DNA from: Apostichopus japonicus
Lineage: Eukaryota; Echinodermata; Holothuroidea; Aspidochirotida; Stichopodidae
DNA length: 64,000 bases
Direction: 5' to 3'
NCBI RefSeq assembly: GCF_037975245.1
Contig: NC_092574.1
Location: 7,812,213 to 7,876,212, forward strand
The translations under genes and the position numbers were made by a program. Below, piece after piece: positions 1 to 11,799 of the stretch. How positions within the stretch are numbered: the stretch's first letter is position 1; every line of letters starts with the position of its first letter. The notes under the pieces were generated by a model that made no database searches, was not told the origin of the DNA, and worked only from the letters and a program-made list of their open reading frames with translations.

Positions 1-2564
1 CTTCATATTGATCTACCAGTGTTTGTTACATTGTAACAACCATCAGACACTAGTTGAGAATAAATTCATTAAAATGTGAATTAAGAGATAACCTAATCCG
101 GATTAATTAGTCCATGACAGTGACAGCTGGTGTATTGCTTTTCGAGCCCCTGGTATTTCAACATTTTTTTATACTTGATGACCCCAAATTTCACCTTAAT
201 CATCCTGGTGAAGAGGGTTATAGGGAGGAGATATCCGCCTCTCCTTTGAGACAGTTGTACGGGTGTTTAGAACATTGCAAGATGGTGTTTTGTTGTGTGG
301 GCTTCTGATGAAGCCTATTTTGCAAGATTTTTCCACTTTTATTCCGCAATTATCAACAATTTTTTTCTTCCGTTTTTTCGGGGGGGGGGGGGGGCAGCCT
401 CCACAATATTTTGGCAACCCTAAAAAAGATTGGCACCCACAGTTTGAATACCACAAGTGGCTTCAGAGGAGATGTAGAAGCCAGGTTTTTCTTAGGTATT
501 TTCAGACTAACTTGATAGTCCTTTAGGTTGCATACTGCTCAGCTTGAGTAAGTAATAGTGTACAGTATAACGACAGTGTACATAGCAGATTATAAAACCA
601 TGCAGATTTTTGGAAGGGGCTAGTTGTCAGTGTTACTTTAGGATATAAACATAACCTAGAACTCATCTCAGAATATAGTATTTACTGACCGATACTTATT
701 AATCTTTCACTGCACCTCATTAAGTTCTCAGGACTAGATATTTCCCTTGATACTATCTGTGTGCTATGTTAACTGATTTAGGTTCTGGTCACCTATTAAG
801 TTTAATACTGTAGCACTTGTCCTCATATATTTTCAGAATAATCTCTCGTCCTGATCATAGGGTTAAAAATCATCAGTACTGCCCTCAAATATGATAGGAA
901 GTCAGATAATGGTCACCCATGCTCAAATTTCAACAAACATTTGACTGCCACCCGACAAGTATATGCAGACTGAGACATTTAATTGTCCAGTTTGAACAAT
1001 TCCTCCATGAAAGTACTGTGCTTTGGAAAACTTCTAGCAATTTTTAGTGTACTGATTTATGTCTGGTGCCAATACTGATGGAGTGATGATCTTTAAGATA
1101 TGAGTACTTATAATACAAAGTGGCATATCCATTGACTCAGTTTCTGGCATAACTATAAATAATCAGTGTGTTCATAGGAAAGCTACAATTAGTAACGTGG
1201 TGTGCTATTAGCTAATTATGCAAAAAGCTGTTACTGGAATCTGAAGTCCCAAAGTTATGAAATTAGGCATAGATGTTTTGGAGATTCACAAATGAAAATT
1301 TGATGAACATTACATACATATAGGAGACGAAACTCTCTGTATTGGAGTGAACAGAAATCACTAAGGTACGAGTGACCAGAATCGTTGTAACAACGTAAGC
1401 TAGATCGATCTGTGTGAACCAATCCTGAGATATATATCCAGTGGTAAATGTATAATTTACTATAAAGTGGTTTGGTCAGACATATATGCACAGTTGTATC
1501 GAAACAGAAAACTGCCCAGGGACAGTTCAACTTCAGAACAACTGTTTCTGTTAGCTGAATACTTTTATACAAGTTTGCAGACCTATACATTTAGTACTTT
1601 ACTGTACAGGGTAATATTGCAATGTACAGAGCGATTTTAATGTTTGTCATTTTTTTCATCTCATATTTTCATAACTTCATAACTTACATTACAATAATTT
1701 CTTCCACCATGTTTTCTTCTTCTTCTTCTTTCTTTTTTTTTCTTGGACTTTTGTTCTCTGTTCACATATTGACCATCAGTCATTACTACTTGTTTATTTA
1801 TTTTTTAAATTTCTTTTGGCATTTTTTGTAAGTTTTCCATTACTATCGTTGGTGACTTTAAATGTTTGCTGACAAGAAATGAATAATTACATCCTCTGTA
1901 GATACCTCATGAGTCCAGGACGCATGCTTCCAATGTGAGGGGGGAAGAGGGGTGTGGCATTTTATTCATGGACACGGTCTTTCTATATTCTCAAGTTTCT
2001 GATTTACAGTTACAGTACTTCCAATGTATTTCATTGTTGGTTCTTTGCAGGCATAATCGATATAGTGTAAGGTAAAAAAGTTCCAACAGACTCGCAGTTT
2101 ATTATGGATAAAAGCATTCACCCAAGGGAAACTTGTACTTGTACTGTTAAGTACTGTGATGTACTGATGTAATGTGATGAAAGTAAACTTGTACTGTGAT
2201 AGACATGTGGGGATGCTGAAGTAAATTAGTACGCTGCACACCAGTTAATCTTTGACTGATTTTCTCCATTTTTCCTATTCCGATATGGAATTTTACTGTT
2301 TGGTTTATGTAATCAAACTTTCAAGAATGTCCGTCAAGGTTTTGTTTTCTAATATACAAAGGTAATAAGTTTATATGAAAATCCTTTCCACAAGAAATAA
2401 AGCAATACAATACCACACATGTCCATCATGTAAATGCTATGCACACAAGGTTACAGTACACTGCCTTCAAATGCAAGATACTAACATTGCAATATAATTC
2501 CTTTTGTGTCCTACAAAATTTCATCGGAAGCGGGTCCGGATCAGAGATTAACGTGTCACCTCAA
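1..2564. other. No gene recognised
   Basis: Only short open frames with no recognisable domain occur here, and none has a convincing splice-site context. A run of about 14 G lies near 380-394 and T-rich low-complexity sequence near 1715-1745. The stretch may be intergenic or an intron of a gene that continues to the left (see the possible last exon at 7586). Confidence 0.5.
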
Positions 2565-2566
2565 TA

Positions 2567-3556
2567 GTCAGGTGGCTTAGCAACTTTAACGTTACCGGCC
2601 GGACAAAAGTACCAAATTTGACATGGAGTTTCTTTTCGACCTATCTATCGATTTTATCCGTGGAACCCACTTTATCGGTTCCGATTTTTCAAGATGGCGG
2701 CCAAAATCCAAGATGGCCGCCAGAAAAAAAGGAAATGTCATATATCTGGCTGTAAAAATCAGAGATGAACAAATGAGGGGTCAATCCAGGTGTTTCCGGG
2801 GTCACTGAAACAGATGATGATCATGGCATGTTGCTTGAGTAACCCACTTCCAAGATGGCGGCCAAAATCCAAGATGGCCGCCAGAAAAAAACCAAATGTC
2901 ATATATCTGGCTGTAAAAATCGGAGATGAACAAATGAGGGGTCAATTAAGGTGTTTCCGAGCTCACTGAAACAGATGATGGTCATGGTATGTTGCTTGGG
3001 CCACCCACTTCCAAGATGGCGGCCAGAATCCAAGATGGCCCCCTGAAAAAAAAGGAAATTTCATATATATTCAATCTCCAGACCCCCTGTGCCCTTTTCT
3101 GATCGGGACCATCAAACCTTCCGTCCTCAAACGTGTAAATGAAACCGGGCTAGCACCCTGACTATATGTTATGGCTTGTATTCTAATTGTGTCACTTTGG
3201 TTGAGGAAGCCACTTAGGACTTATTGGGGAACTTTGAGGTGTGGATAGACACTGTCGCAAACCCGTTATTATATGGGAGTTACGAGTGTCATGTAGGACT
3301 GATTACATTGAGTCAACTATATAATAGGGTAACTTGAGGGAAAACAGACCAGATGTGAATACTGACTCATTGAGAGATTTTGTAGGATTGTGCACCCTTC
3401 ATAAACACAACGTCAATTGTGCGAACAACACACGCCAAGTCAGGTCACTAGGCATCTGGAGCATTTAACTCGTTCTTTTCGAACCTGTACCCCAGGGCTA
3501 CTGTTAGCGAGGATCTCCAGGAAGACTTGTTGTCTGGTATAGACAAGCCCACCCCC
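2567..3556. repeat. Left arm of foldback element with three ~160-bp sub-repeats
   Basis: The sub-repeats begin near 2690, 2850 and 3012. Each contains AAGATGGCGGCC followed about 10 bases later by AAGATGGCCGCC, then a shared block reading TCATATATCTGGCTGTAAAA and a block with ACTGAAACAGATGATG. The third copy diverges after its start. The arm ends inward at a C run next to the LINE sequence. Confidence 0.8.
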
Positions 3557-3589
3557 CCTAGTAAAACGATAGCTTGGGTTCGAATCTCT

Positions 3590-5160
3590 CCGTTGGTGAG
3601 CTCTTGACAGCGGTAGCAGCGATGAAGAAGGGAAAGTCCCCGGTCCTGATGGCCTCCCTGCTGAGTTATATAGGACTTCTGGGAGGTTCTCGGTGGGGAC
3701 TTTAGAGACGTGTTCTCTACCGCTTTCCAGTTGAATTACATGAGCAGAGAAAAACACAGAGGGCTGGAAATATTGTTCTCCTCCCAAAGTCGGGAGACCC
3801 TTTGGACCCTAATAGGCGTACAATAACGCTGTTAAATCTGGACTACAAAATCCTGGCCAAAGCATTAGGAAATCGCTTAGCGAATGTGATGCCGGATATT
3901 GTAGGTCCTCTCCAGACTTACGCTGTGCGGGTCCTTCGGATTGAACTCAGTGTTTATTCGTTGGTTCTCGTTACTATATAAGGACGTCACGAGCATGGTC
4001 ACTGTTAACGGATTTACTTCTGGTCCCTCCCCGGTTCGAAGGGGAGTCCGTCAGGGTTGTCCCCTCTCCCCGTTGTTATATATTCTCTTCAGCGAAACGC
4101 TCAGTACCTCGCTGGACAGATGCTTGGGGTTTCGACCTTTCAATGTACCGGGTGGGGCTAGAGTTAAATGCGTGCAATATGCCGATGACGTCACTTGTAT
4201 TGTGTCGGACCTCGTCTCCTTCAAGCCTTTATCGAAGGTTTTGGCCACCTTCTAAGAGGCTATGGTGCCAGACTTAACAAGTCCAAGACCAAAGGGCTGC
4301 ATTCAGGAGGTTGGCGTGGCCAATCCCTCCCGTTCGATGCTACTTTGTCAGATGTCATGATCAGGGTAATCGGCATCTGGCTAGGTTACGGTGCCCCAGA
4401 GGCCACCACTTAGGCAGAGAAGGCTGATCAGGTGGAGGCAAGGCTCGACACATTCAATCGGAGGTGACTCTCCCTCCATGGGAAGGTTACAGTTGTCAAT
4501 CGTTTTATTTTTTCCTCTCCTTCGGTATCCTGGTACGGTGATCGCTGCACCAGGTTATTCCTTGGTACGATTGGAGAGGATCATTTTTTATTTCATTTGG
4601 GGAACGTGCAAACCAAACCTTCTCAAAAGGACCGTTCTGTAAAAGACCCCCTTGAGCGGGTGGGCATGGTTTGGTCCACCTACCATCTTAACTGCGCTTT
4701 CTCCTTTTGATAGGTTTTTCCTTGCGTTTGAGAATCCCTCATTTGCCTTTTTTGGTTCTGGGGTGGTTTTCTTTTTCGCCACTACTGGCCCGGATCCTTT
4801 TCCAATAACCGGCCAAAGGCGACACGCTCTTCGGGGTGTATACTCAGATTGGTGACTCACTTTGTAGAATCAAAGAGGAGGGTGGTCCAGATGTTCTGCT
4901 TAACGTGGCCCACTCGGCTTGCCAAACTGCCATCTCTCCAGATGTGTGGTGTTCTGTGTTGTAAGTCACTAGATAGCCGTCTCCGGGACTTCGCGAGGAG
5001 GATTGCACATGGGGTCCTCATCACTAACCATTTTCGCCTAGTCAGGTGGCGATTAGGTTATGGGATTTGTCCCTGTGTGGGCTGTAAAGCCATTAGAACT
5101 ATGCAACACCTTTTGCTGGAGTGTCCGGTTGGTGTCGGAATAATGGTTTCACGCCTTCAT
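3590..5160 (+). mobile_element. Decayed Tx1-like LINE ORF2 (reverse transcriptase and C-terminal finger)
   Basis: In order along the + strand: a KGKSP block before the palm (about 3630-3650); a block reading ITLLNLDYKILAKALGNRL (about 3829-3885); the fingers/palm block VRQGCPLSPLLYILF (about 4048-4095); the catalytic YADD in QYADDVT (about 4177-4197); a thumb-like block with GARLNKSKTKGL and GGWRG; and a C-terminal segment with DFARRIAHGVL and a Cys-His finger (CPCVGCK...MQHLLLECP, about 5072-5135). These motifs and their order match non-LTR retrotransposons of the Tx1/L1 group, a clade assignment made from motif memory. No endonuclease domain is seen upstream. The reading frame is broken by several frameshifts and stops (for example between KSP and the expected GPDG, and after YADD), so the copy is dead. 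Confidence 0.8.
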
Positions 5161-5257
5161 TATTGGTGTTATTGGTTGTTATTGTTGTTGTTTTGGTTAT
5201 TAGTGTCATTGGTTGACCTCAGATGTCTAGTGACCCGACTTATATGTGTTTATGAAG

Positions 5258-6226
5258 GGGGGGGGGGGGCTTGTCTATACCAGACAACAAGTCTTCCTGG
5301 AGATCCTCCCTAATAGCAGACCTGTAGTACATGTCCGAAAAGAACGACCTAAATACCTCAGATGCCTAGTGACCTGACTTAGCGTGTTTTGTTCGCACAA
5401 TTGACGTTGTGTTTATGAAGGGTGCACAATCCTACAAAATCTCTCAATGAGTCGGTATTCACATCTGGTCTGTTTTCCCTCAAGTTACCCTATTATATAG
5501 TTGACTCAATGTAATCAAGTCTTACATGACACTCGTAACTCCCTTCGTAACTCTCGTAACTCCCGTAAGTGGCTTCCTGAGCCAAAGTGACACAATTAGA
5601 ATACCAGCCATAACATATAGTCAGGGTGCAAGCCCGGTTTCATTTACACGTTTGAGGACGGAAGGTTTAATGGTCCCGATCAGAAAAGGGCACAGGGGGT
5701 CTGGGGATTGAATATATATGAAATTTTCTTTTTTTTCCAGGGGGCCATCTTGGATTCTGGCGCCATCTTGGAAGTGGGTGGCCCAAGCAACATACCATGA
5801 CCATCATCTGTTTCAGTGAGCTCGGAAACACCTTAATTGACCCCTCATTTGTTCATCTCCGATTTTTACAGCCAGATATATCACATTTGGTTTTTTTCTA
5901 GCGGCCATCTTGGATTTTGGCCGCCATCTTGGAAGTGGGTGGCCCAAGCAACATGCCATGATCATCATCTGTTTCAGTGACCCCGGAAACACCTGAATTG
6001 ACCCCACATTTGTTCATCTCTGATTTTTACCGCCAGATATATGACATTTCGTTTTTTTTCTGGCGGCCATCTTGGATTTTGGCCGCCATCTTGAAAAATC
6101 GGAACCGATAAAGTGGGTTCCACGGATAAAATCGATAGATAGGTCGAAAAGAAACTCCATGCCAAATTTGGTACTTTTGTCCGGCCTGTAACGTTAAACC
6201 TAAAAATTGTTGCTAAGCCACCTGAC
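5258..6226. repeat. Right arm of foldback element
   Basis: This is the inverted partner of the left arm, starting at a G run (about 5256-5269) that pairs with the C run near 3549-3558. It carries the same three sub-repeats in reverse order (near 5760, 5920 and 6085). Part of the inner edge is repeated: the block beginning CCTCAGATGYCTAGTGACC occurs at about 5217 and again at about 5355, so the junction with the LINE has a local direct duplication. Confidence 0.75.
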
Positions 6227-6228
6227 TA

Positions 6229-7585
6229 CAAGTCTGAAATTATGAATGTTAATGTGCACTGCTATTAGGTCACGGTAACCAGTAACCTAGTTCAAACATT
6301 TTGTTTCTATCATCCAAGAAATCTAGCAGAGCAGGTATTGACAAGAATGAACCAGTGTGTAAAGGGATTGAAGTCTGAGCAAATAAAAAATTTGATGAAC
6401 TTTGAAGTAGACAAAATTTAGTCCCTTCCATAAGGTATCCTTCCAGCTAATGCGTCCCCCATGGAAACCTTACATGAATGGTCACTCTGGGAAAACCCAC
6501 TATGCGTCCCACTCTAGACAAACTAGAAATTCTTGAAAAGTTAGCCTTAAAATGTATCACCTGAAGTTTTATTTGCAAACTTTCTGCTTTCATGATCATC
6601 ATCGGGTTTCTTCATTTCTTGTTTCACATTTTGTCACATTTTATATTTCTAGAAACATTTTTTTTTTAACACATATCATCCAGACAAAACGGAGATGCAC
6701 TTATTTTATGGTAGCTCTCGAAGGTGGAGAGGCAGGCAGGGAGAATAAGTTACAGTAGAGGAACAAGGGGACATTAAATATGAGTTAGGATGTGGGCAGG
6801 AGGAGGGCGATGAATCGATTATATCTGTCTCAGTCCTCAGACTAACTTGAAGTTATCAGTGTAAAAAGACTGTCAAGAATTCACATGGAAAAGCAGGCCT
6901 GATGGAAAGAGGGTTAGAGGAACAGGGGGGCGGGGGGGACAAAGGGTCAATTGGAGGGCCAGGAAAATGATGGAGGTTGCAGAGAAAACGAGGGATGAAG
7001 AATAGTGTATCCTGGTTGTCATGATATACTTATATATAGCCCGATGACATAATTGTCCCAATTGGCCATCCTTGCTCTGACACCTCTTGTTTGCAAGCAA
7101 GAAGGTCTTGTAGCTTGAAGAGTGAACCCATGATCTATACATACAGAATGGACAGTGTCATTGCAAAAAAAAGGTATTCTTTTTATCCCAGTGATCGAAA
7201 TGGTGCAAAACGAGTAAATAATGAAAGACAATCCAATCCAAAAGTATTTTATCAAATTCGGTATATAATCATTAATTCTTTGCTATCATTTTATCAATAG
7301 TTAATACGACAGTCTTTTACACAACCCACTTCTGTAGAAGCTTCCAGGGCGATTACTAGAGAATGGCAACTTGTACCATCTTCACTCCACCTTCTTACCA
7401 ACCCCAGTCCCCCTCAGCCCTTGCCCCCTCCCACCTACTCACAGACCCTCAGATGTGATAGCAAAAGCCTGCAGGTTGTAACTCATTTATTCCATGACCC
7501 TGTCGAGTTTATATCATGTGGAATTAATTGCAAATTTGTGGTTTGTTCAATCTTTAAATCTTGACGATTCTACTTTATTCTCCAG
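6229..7585. other. No gene recognised
   Basis: Unique-looking AT-rich sequence with purine-rich patches (about 6720-6800 and 6900-6990). Small open frames show no domain and overlap on opposite strands, as expected by chance. Confidence 0.5.
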
Positions 7586-7622
7586 GGCTGGTGGTGGCAA
7601 AACTAAGAAGACCGAGAAGTGA
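7586..7622 (+). CDS. Possible last coding exon of an unidentified gene
   Basis: A pyrimidine-rich tract ending TTCTCCAG is followed by a short frame reading AGGGKTKKTEK and a stop (TGA 7620-7622), with two bases of the first codon supplied by a previous exon. About 90 bases after the stop there is an AATAAA with a T/GT-rich downstream element, which is the layout of a real 3' end. A basic, glycine-rich tail of this kind is common in several protein families and I cannot name this one. No upstream coding exon was found in the window; they may lie to the left of it, with the foldback element inside an intron. A second frame (LVVAKLRRPRSD then stop) is also open, so the phase is uncertain. Confidence 0.3.
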
Positions 7623-7712
7623 CTGAAAGGTTAGCCTACTCATCCTCCTCCCGGGGACGGTCGGGGCTGAATCGGCATGATGCAGGACGCCCTCGATTAC
7701 GCTGGATGTGCG

Positions 7713-7718
7713 AATAAA
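7713..7718 (+). terminator. Polyadenylation signal AATAAA
   Basis: AATAAA is followed at once by a T-rich and GT-rich stretch (TTTTTGTTTGTTTC and onward to 7750), the usual arrangement of signal and downstream element. It would end the transcript whose last exon is proposed at 7586. Confidence 0.45.
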
Positions 7719-7739
7719 TTTTTGTTTGTTTCTCGCTTG

Positions 7740-10700
7740 TGATCTTCTGTGACACCATACCGCAGCAACTTTGAAGTGTACGAACATGTAAACGAGAGTG
7801 CAATATTATTTTGTATTTAATAAGAGGTATGCAACAAAAAAAAACAGTTTTAATCGTGTGAACTTAGTCAAAAAAGAACCATCGTTTCTCTTAAATCTTT
7901 CATATAAATGTCGTCAGTTTTTCTATAACAGTGTCGTGCTGATGTAAAATGTTTGTATTTTACGTGGAAGGGAAGAAAAAGAAGAAGTTAAAGAAGGGAG
8001 GAGAAACTACCAAGATCGTTTGAGATGCTTGTTCTAAGGATGTCCAAAACCGAACAATTTTCGCTGGAAATATTGTTTGCTTTTTTCTCCAGCTTAAACC
8101 ATTTGTCTTTAGTTAACATTACATTTGTTTGTTTTTGTTTCATCCTGAAAATATAACGTATAACTGAAGCTGGCTATGGTACGAATATGGGTGAATATCT
8201 TAGAATCATATCCTTAATGTAACCAGTACCATTTACCCCAGTTAGAACGAAAGTTTGTGAAAATGTCCGGATACATTCTTATCTGCAGGAGAAATAATAA
8301 TCCAAACCATCCTCTTTCCCTTTACATGATCGGGGAGGATAAACTTGTCGGAAATGCTAAAAGAGAAATCTCGCTTTATTTGGGAGATATTTGATTGTCA
8401 TTGTGTGATGTTATATTAGTGACACAAAGGAGGTGAAACCTTCTACTTATGCCTCTATTTCCTTTTAAAATTGCGAAGAAAAAAAGAAACATTGTTTTCG
8501 ATAAAGCAAATGCCAATGTCAGTCTATAAGGTTATATAACAAAAGCAAAAAAAAAACTTCAATATTTAAGCATTGGCAAAACCCTTTACCTTTTCACCAT
8601 TCAAGCATCAGTGTGTCGATGATGTCATATTTGGACTTGCTCAAGTCTTTGTCTTCTTATAAAAAACTTTCACATCAGCCAATCATGATGCTTTGGTCGG
8701 CTTCTCCTTTAATAAGGATTATTGAATTTTTCTCTTTGTCCTAAGCTTCGATTGCTAATGCAAAAGTCCATGGACTCCATGGAAGGAAATTTCTCATTCA
8801 GGTCTGCATAGGTGGGAAATCTTCATATTCAAAGCCTAATGTAGATAATGCTCCAAAGAATTTGAACATTGTGGGTGGGGTTGGGAGGGGGAAGGGGAGG
8901 AGGGCATGCCACTGTTAGCGAACCATTTCTAAAGTCATAGAAAGGTAGAGTTGATGGAAGCGGTGCCAGGTCGTCATCTAACAACATCTTTTGCATCAGG
9001 ACCCGTATGGTCAACTTATCATCTTCAAGGGTTACAGTGAGCGATACAGTATCCTTTGATGGAGTCAAACACACCTGTGCTGTTTTGTGTGGGTGTGCGT
9101 GTAGTGTGGGTTTGTGTGATCTTAGAAATAAAGATCAAGTAACTGACATGTCCTCAGGATTGAAGTCACATCATCTTCAATTGTTTTTAAGCACAATGGA
9201 GGGGAAAGATTCAGCCTTCAAATCCTTACCAACTAGGAGTAACATAAAGTCACAGCGTGCTTCCATCTCATATTGGTGGCAGACTGTTTTGAAACATGAT
9301 CCAAAACTTGACATCGCGCCATGGAAATAACTTAGATTTGACAATGTAAAGGTGCATATGAACCCTTTCCAAAGCTTGACATTTCATTTGTCAAATTCGT
9401 AATTGAATTCTATCCACTTTGTTGTGGTCATAGGCTATGGAAGACCTTGTCACTCCCCCCCCCCCAAAAAAAATCATTCTAAAGTTACAATGGTTGTGAT
9501 AAATTTCATTGCAATTTTTTTTCTTCTTTTTTTCTCATATTTGACTTTTGGTTCTTATCGGACTATTTGACCATTCCTTAATCCTTTGCAGTATATTATT
9601 ATATTGTACGTTCAAGTACTATTGCTATTGAATAATGTTCAAAAACTGGTTTCCAGTTCATATGTTAACAAGTGTCATTTTCACATAATGACCTGCCCTG
9701 CATAACATTCATCCTTTAACAGATACCGTAGATTGAAACCGAGGCCATCTACCTCTGACTATTTTATGGTAATGACTTACTCAGTGGGTTGTTATCTTCC
9801 ACTTTTTTTCTTTTTTTTTTAAGTTTACCTTGACTTTCTTCTTTTAAAAGTTTCCATAATCTTGCCAGAAGTTAAGAGACACTCATCCATAAATGATCAT
9901 TTGATGTATACTTTATAATACCATTTTGTTTCACCTGCCAAAAGGAAGACTTGAAGAATTTATACCCTCATGTCGTAATAAAACTGTTATAAAATTTAAT
10001 GGAAAATATGGAAACGTTTCGAATGCCAAGAATTGAATAAATGGCAAGAAACATGTGATTTCTTGTGATAAAATCAACAAATTGAGCGAATTTTACCGTC
10101 GTACTCTATCAAAAATTGGGGTTGGTGGGGATCGGGGGATTTATAACCCTTTCAAATTTTGCTGTTGGGAAACAAAAACATGAAACTGACTAAAAAAGCA
10201 AATATTCCACGTCCTGTCTTCACTTTCTTTCCTCATTTTTTAAAATCATTTCCTTTTTGCTAATATTTGCTGTACAGCATTTAACCATATTTTGTCATCT
10301 TCATTTCTTCCTATATAATTCTGATGATATTGATAGCAACTGTTGAAAAAAAAAATACTAAATGTTTCCTTGAAATCATGTTATATTATACTGTTGTTGT
10401 TCTCTTTCCTATTGTCTGTTTTTGATAACCTGTTATGATGGTCGTTTCCAATCAATCGATATGAAATATTTGATCGGGGCCACTGGCTGATCTCATCTGT
10501 TGTCAAATTAAACTTGTTTAAAAATGGTAATAATTCGCCGAGCTGTTTTACGATGTACATTATGTTTTTCACAATTTTAAGCAGGAGGGCAATTATGAGT
10601 GAAAAAAGGGAGAGCGATCATGCGATCGGACTTCAAACGTATTTTCCAGTGGTGTGCGCACTAAGAGGGGAGGTAGGGGAAGGGGTGTAACTTTCAACCA

Positions 10701-10768
10701 AGGAAGTATTAGACCATTATCACAATAATCTCGACATCCGAGACTATCAGCTTAAAATGTTAACTGCG
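7740..10768. other. No gene recognised
   Basis: AT-rich sequence with many T and A runs. The longest open frames, near 8829-9330 on opposite strands, overlap each other and show no domain. A C run followed by an A run at about 9456-9472 resembles repeat-associated homopolymer tracts elsewhere in the window. Confidence 0.5.
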
Positions 10769-10774
10769 TTCGAT

Positions 10775-11074
10775 CCAGGCGCGTAGCCAAGGGGGGGGGG
10801 TGGCGACGGGGCGACCGCCCCCCTGATCATTTTTTTTTTTCTGTACGTTTTTATGATATCGCTAGTAATTTCAAAATAGAAAATACTAAGATGCTTGCAA
10901 GGCCTGGAAAGTGCCATTTCCAGCGATCTTGGAGGCATTTTCGGCCAAAATTTTCGCTTCGCGCCAACCCATGGTCGCGCTACGCTTAGATGGTTTCCAA
11001 TTCCGAATCTACGGCTCTGATAATTTGCCTAAAGGTTCGCCCCTCCCTTGACAAATTCCTCGCTACGCGCCTGG
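10775..11074. mobile_element. MITE, CCAGGCGCGTAGCC family, copy 1
   Basis: The ends are inverted: CCAGGCGCGTAGC at the left and GCTACGCGCCTGG at the right (one mismatch further in). The six bases TTCGAT stand immediately outside both ends (10769-10774 and 11075-11080), a clean target duplication. The body is 300 bp, has a G run next to the left terminus and no coding capacity. A related copy lies at 47200-47483 and shares the inner blocks AGTGCCATTTCCAGCGATC and GGCATTTTC. Confidence 0.85.
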
Positions 11075-11080
11075 TTCGAT

Positions 11081-11726
11081 CCATCCCTCGGCCTTCCATT
11101 ACCTCCCCTCCCTCCAAGTTCCGGAGAGTTCCCTCCCTTTGCCCTCCCCTAGCCCCCTCGCCGTCTCCCATTCCTCTACATATCCTTTGGTTCACCTCGT
11201 CTTTAATAACCATCACTTCATATACTAATACTATTTACGGCCGACGGAAGATTTGTTCATTGCTCTCAAATCTACGGTAGCTTAAAAGAGACATATGAAA
11301 GAAAAACTGTCTTAAAAAAAAAGTTAAAAGTTTGAGATAAAAAATCAAAATTTTGAGATCTGAGGACAATTTTCCCCCTTCCTATGTCCCTATTAAACCA
11401 CCGTACAAATTGCAACGAGGACGGCTTTTGTTTTTATAAGTTTCTTTTTCTTTTATAAACTTTCGTGTGAATGATTAACCTTCCAAACTACGAATCAATG
11501 TTTCTTAATTTGTTTTAAAATATTGGATTCCATTCAGAATTGATGGATGCATAGCATGCACGATTGTATGATTGGTTTATTGATTCAATGCAATACTTTC
11601 CTTTCTCAAAAAAATATGGTTAGGCCTATATTAAGGAATTTGTTCTCTATGTTCGATTTTTTTGATCATCAGATGAAGTATGCAATTTTTGAAGACGTAT
11701 CACTTTTTGCCTTGGAAATATTCATC
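11081..11726. other. No gene recognised; possible promoter side of the orphan exon
   Basis: Pyrimidine-rich at first (about 11081-11180), then AT-rich. No coding exon was recognised before the signal-peptide-like exon at 11727. No clear TATA box can be singled out in this AT-rich stretch. Confidence 0.4.
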
Positions 11727-11799
11727 ATGGATATACACATTAAACTTATATTTATGGTTACTGTAGCTGTTGCTTTGGGTGTGTACACCTGCTCAGCGG
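11727..11799 (+). CDS. Orphan signal-peptide exon, possible alternative first exon of the lectin gene
   Basis: ATG opens a 24-codon frame, MDIHIKLIFMVTVAVALGVY followed by TCSA, then one extra base and a strong donor GTAAGT. It reads as a typical signal peptide: short N region, hydrophobic core VTVAVALGV, small residues near the end. The exon is 73 nt and ends in phase 1, exactly like exon 1 of the lectin gene at 15682-15754 (73 nt, phase 1), though the two peptides differ. It could therefore splice to the lectin exon at 16103, or be the surviving first exon of a lost or decayed neighbour. No partner exon is visible between it and the lectin gene. Confidence 0.5.

Larger units (their letters stand above)
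2567..6226. mobile_element. Long-inverted-repeat (foldback) DNA element, about 3.7 kb
   Basis: The two ends are inverted copies of each other for nearly 1 kb: arm 2567-3556 matches the reverse complement of about 5258-6226. The outer terminus reads GTCAGGTGGCTTAGCAAC on the left and its complement on the right. A TA lies just outside each end, which fits a TA target duplication, although two bases cannot prove it. No transposase frame is visible, so the element looks non-autonomous. The centre (about 3566-5240) holds a decayed LINE reverse transcriptase rather than a DNA-transposon gene. The arms also contain an internal repeat of about 160 bp present three times. Confidence 0.75.

Noticed and set aside
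3576-3592. tRNA-like B box (GGTTCGAATCTC)
   Set aside because: No A box or cloverleaf fits upstream; it lies in the decayed LINE region.
8829-9330. Opposing open frames of 81 and 107 codons
   Set aside because: They overlap on opposite strands, have no domain or splice context and look like chance.
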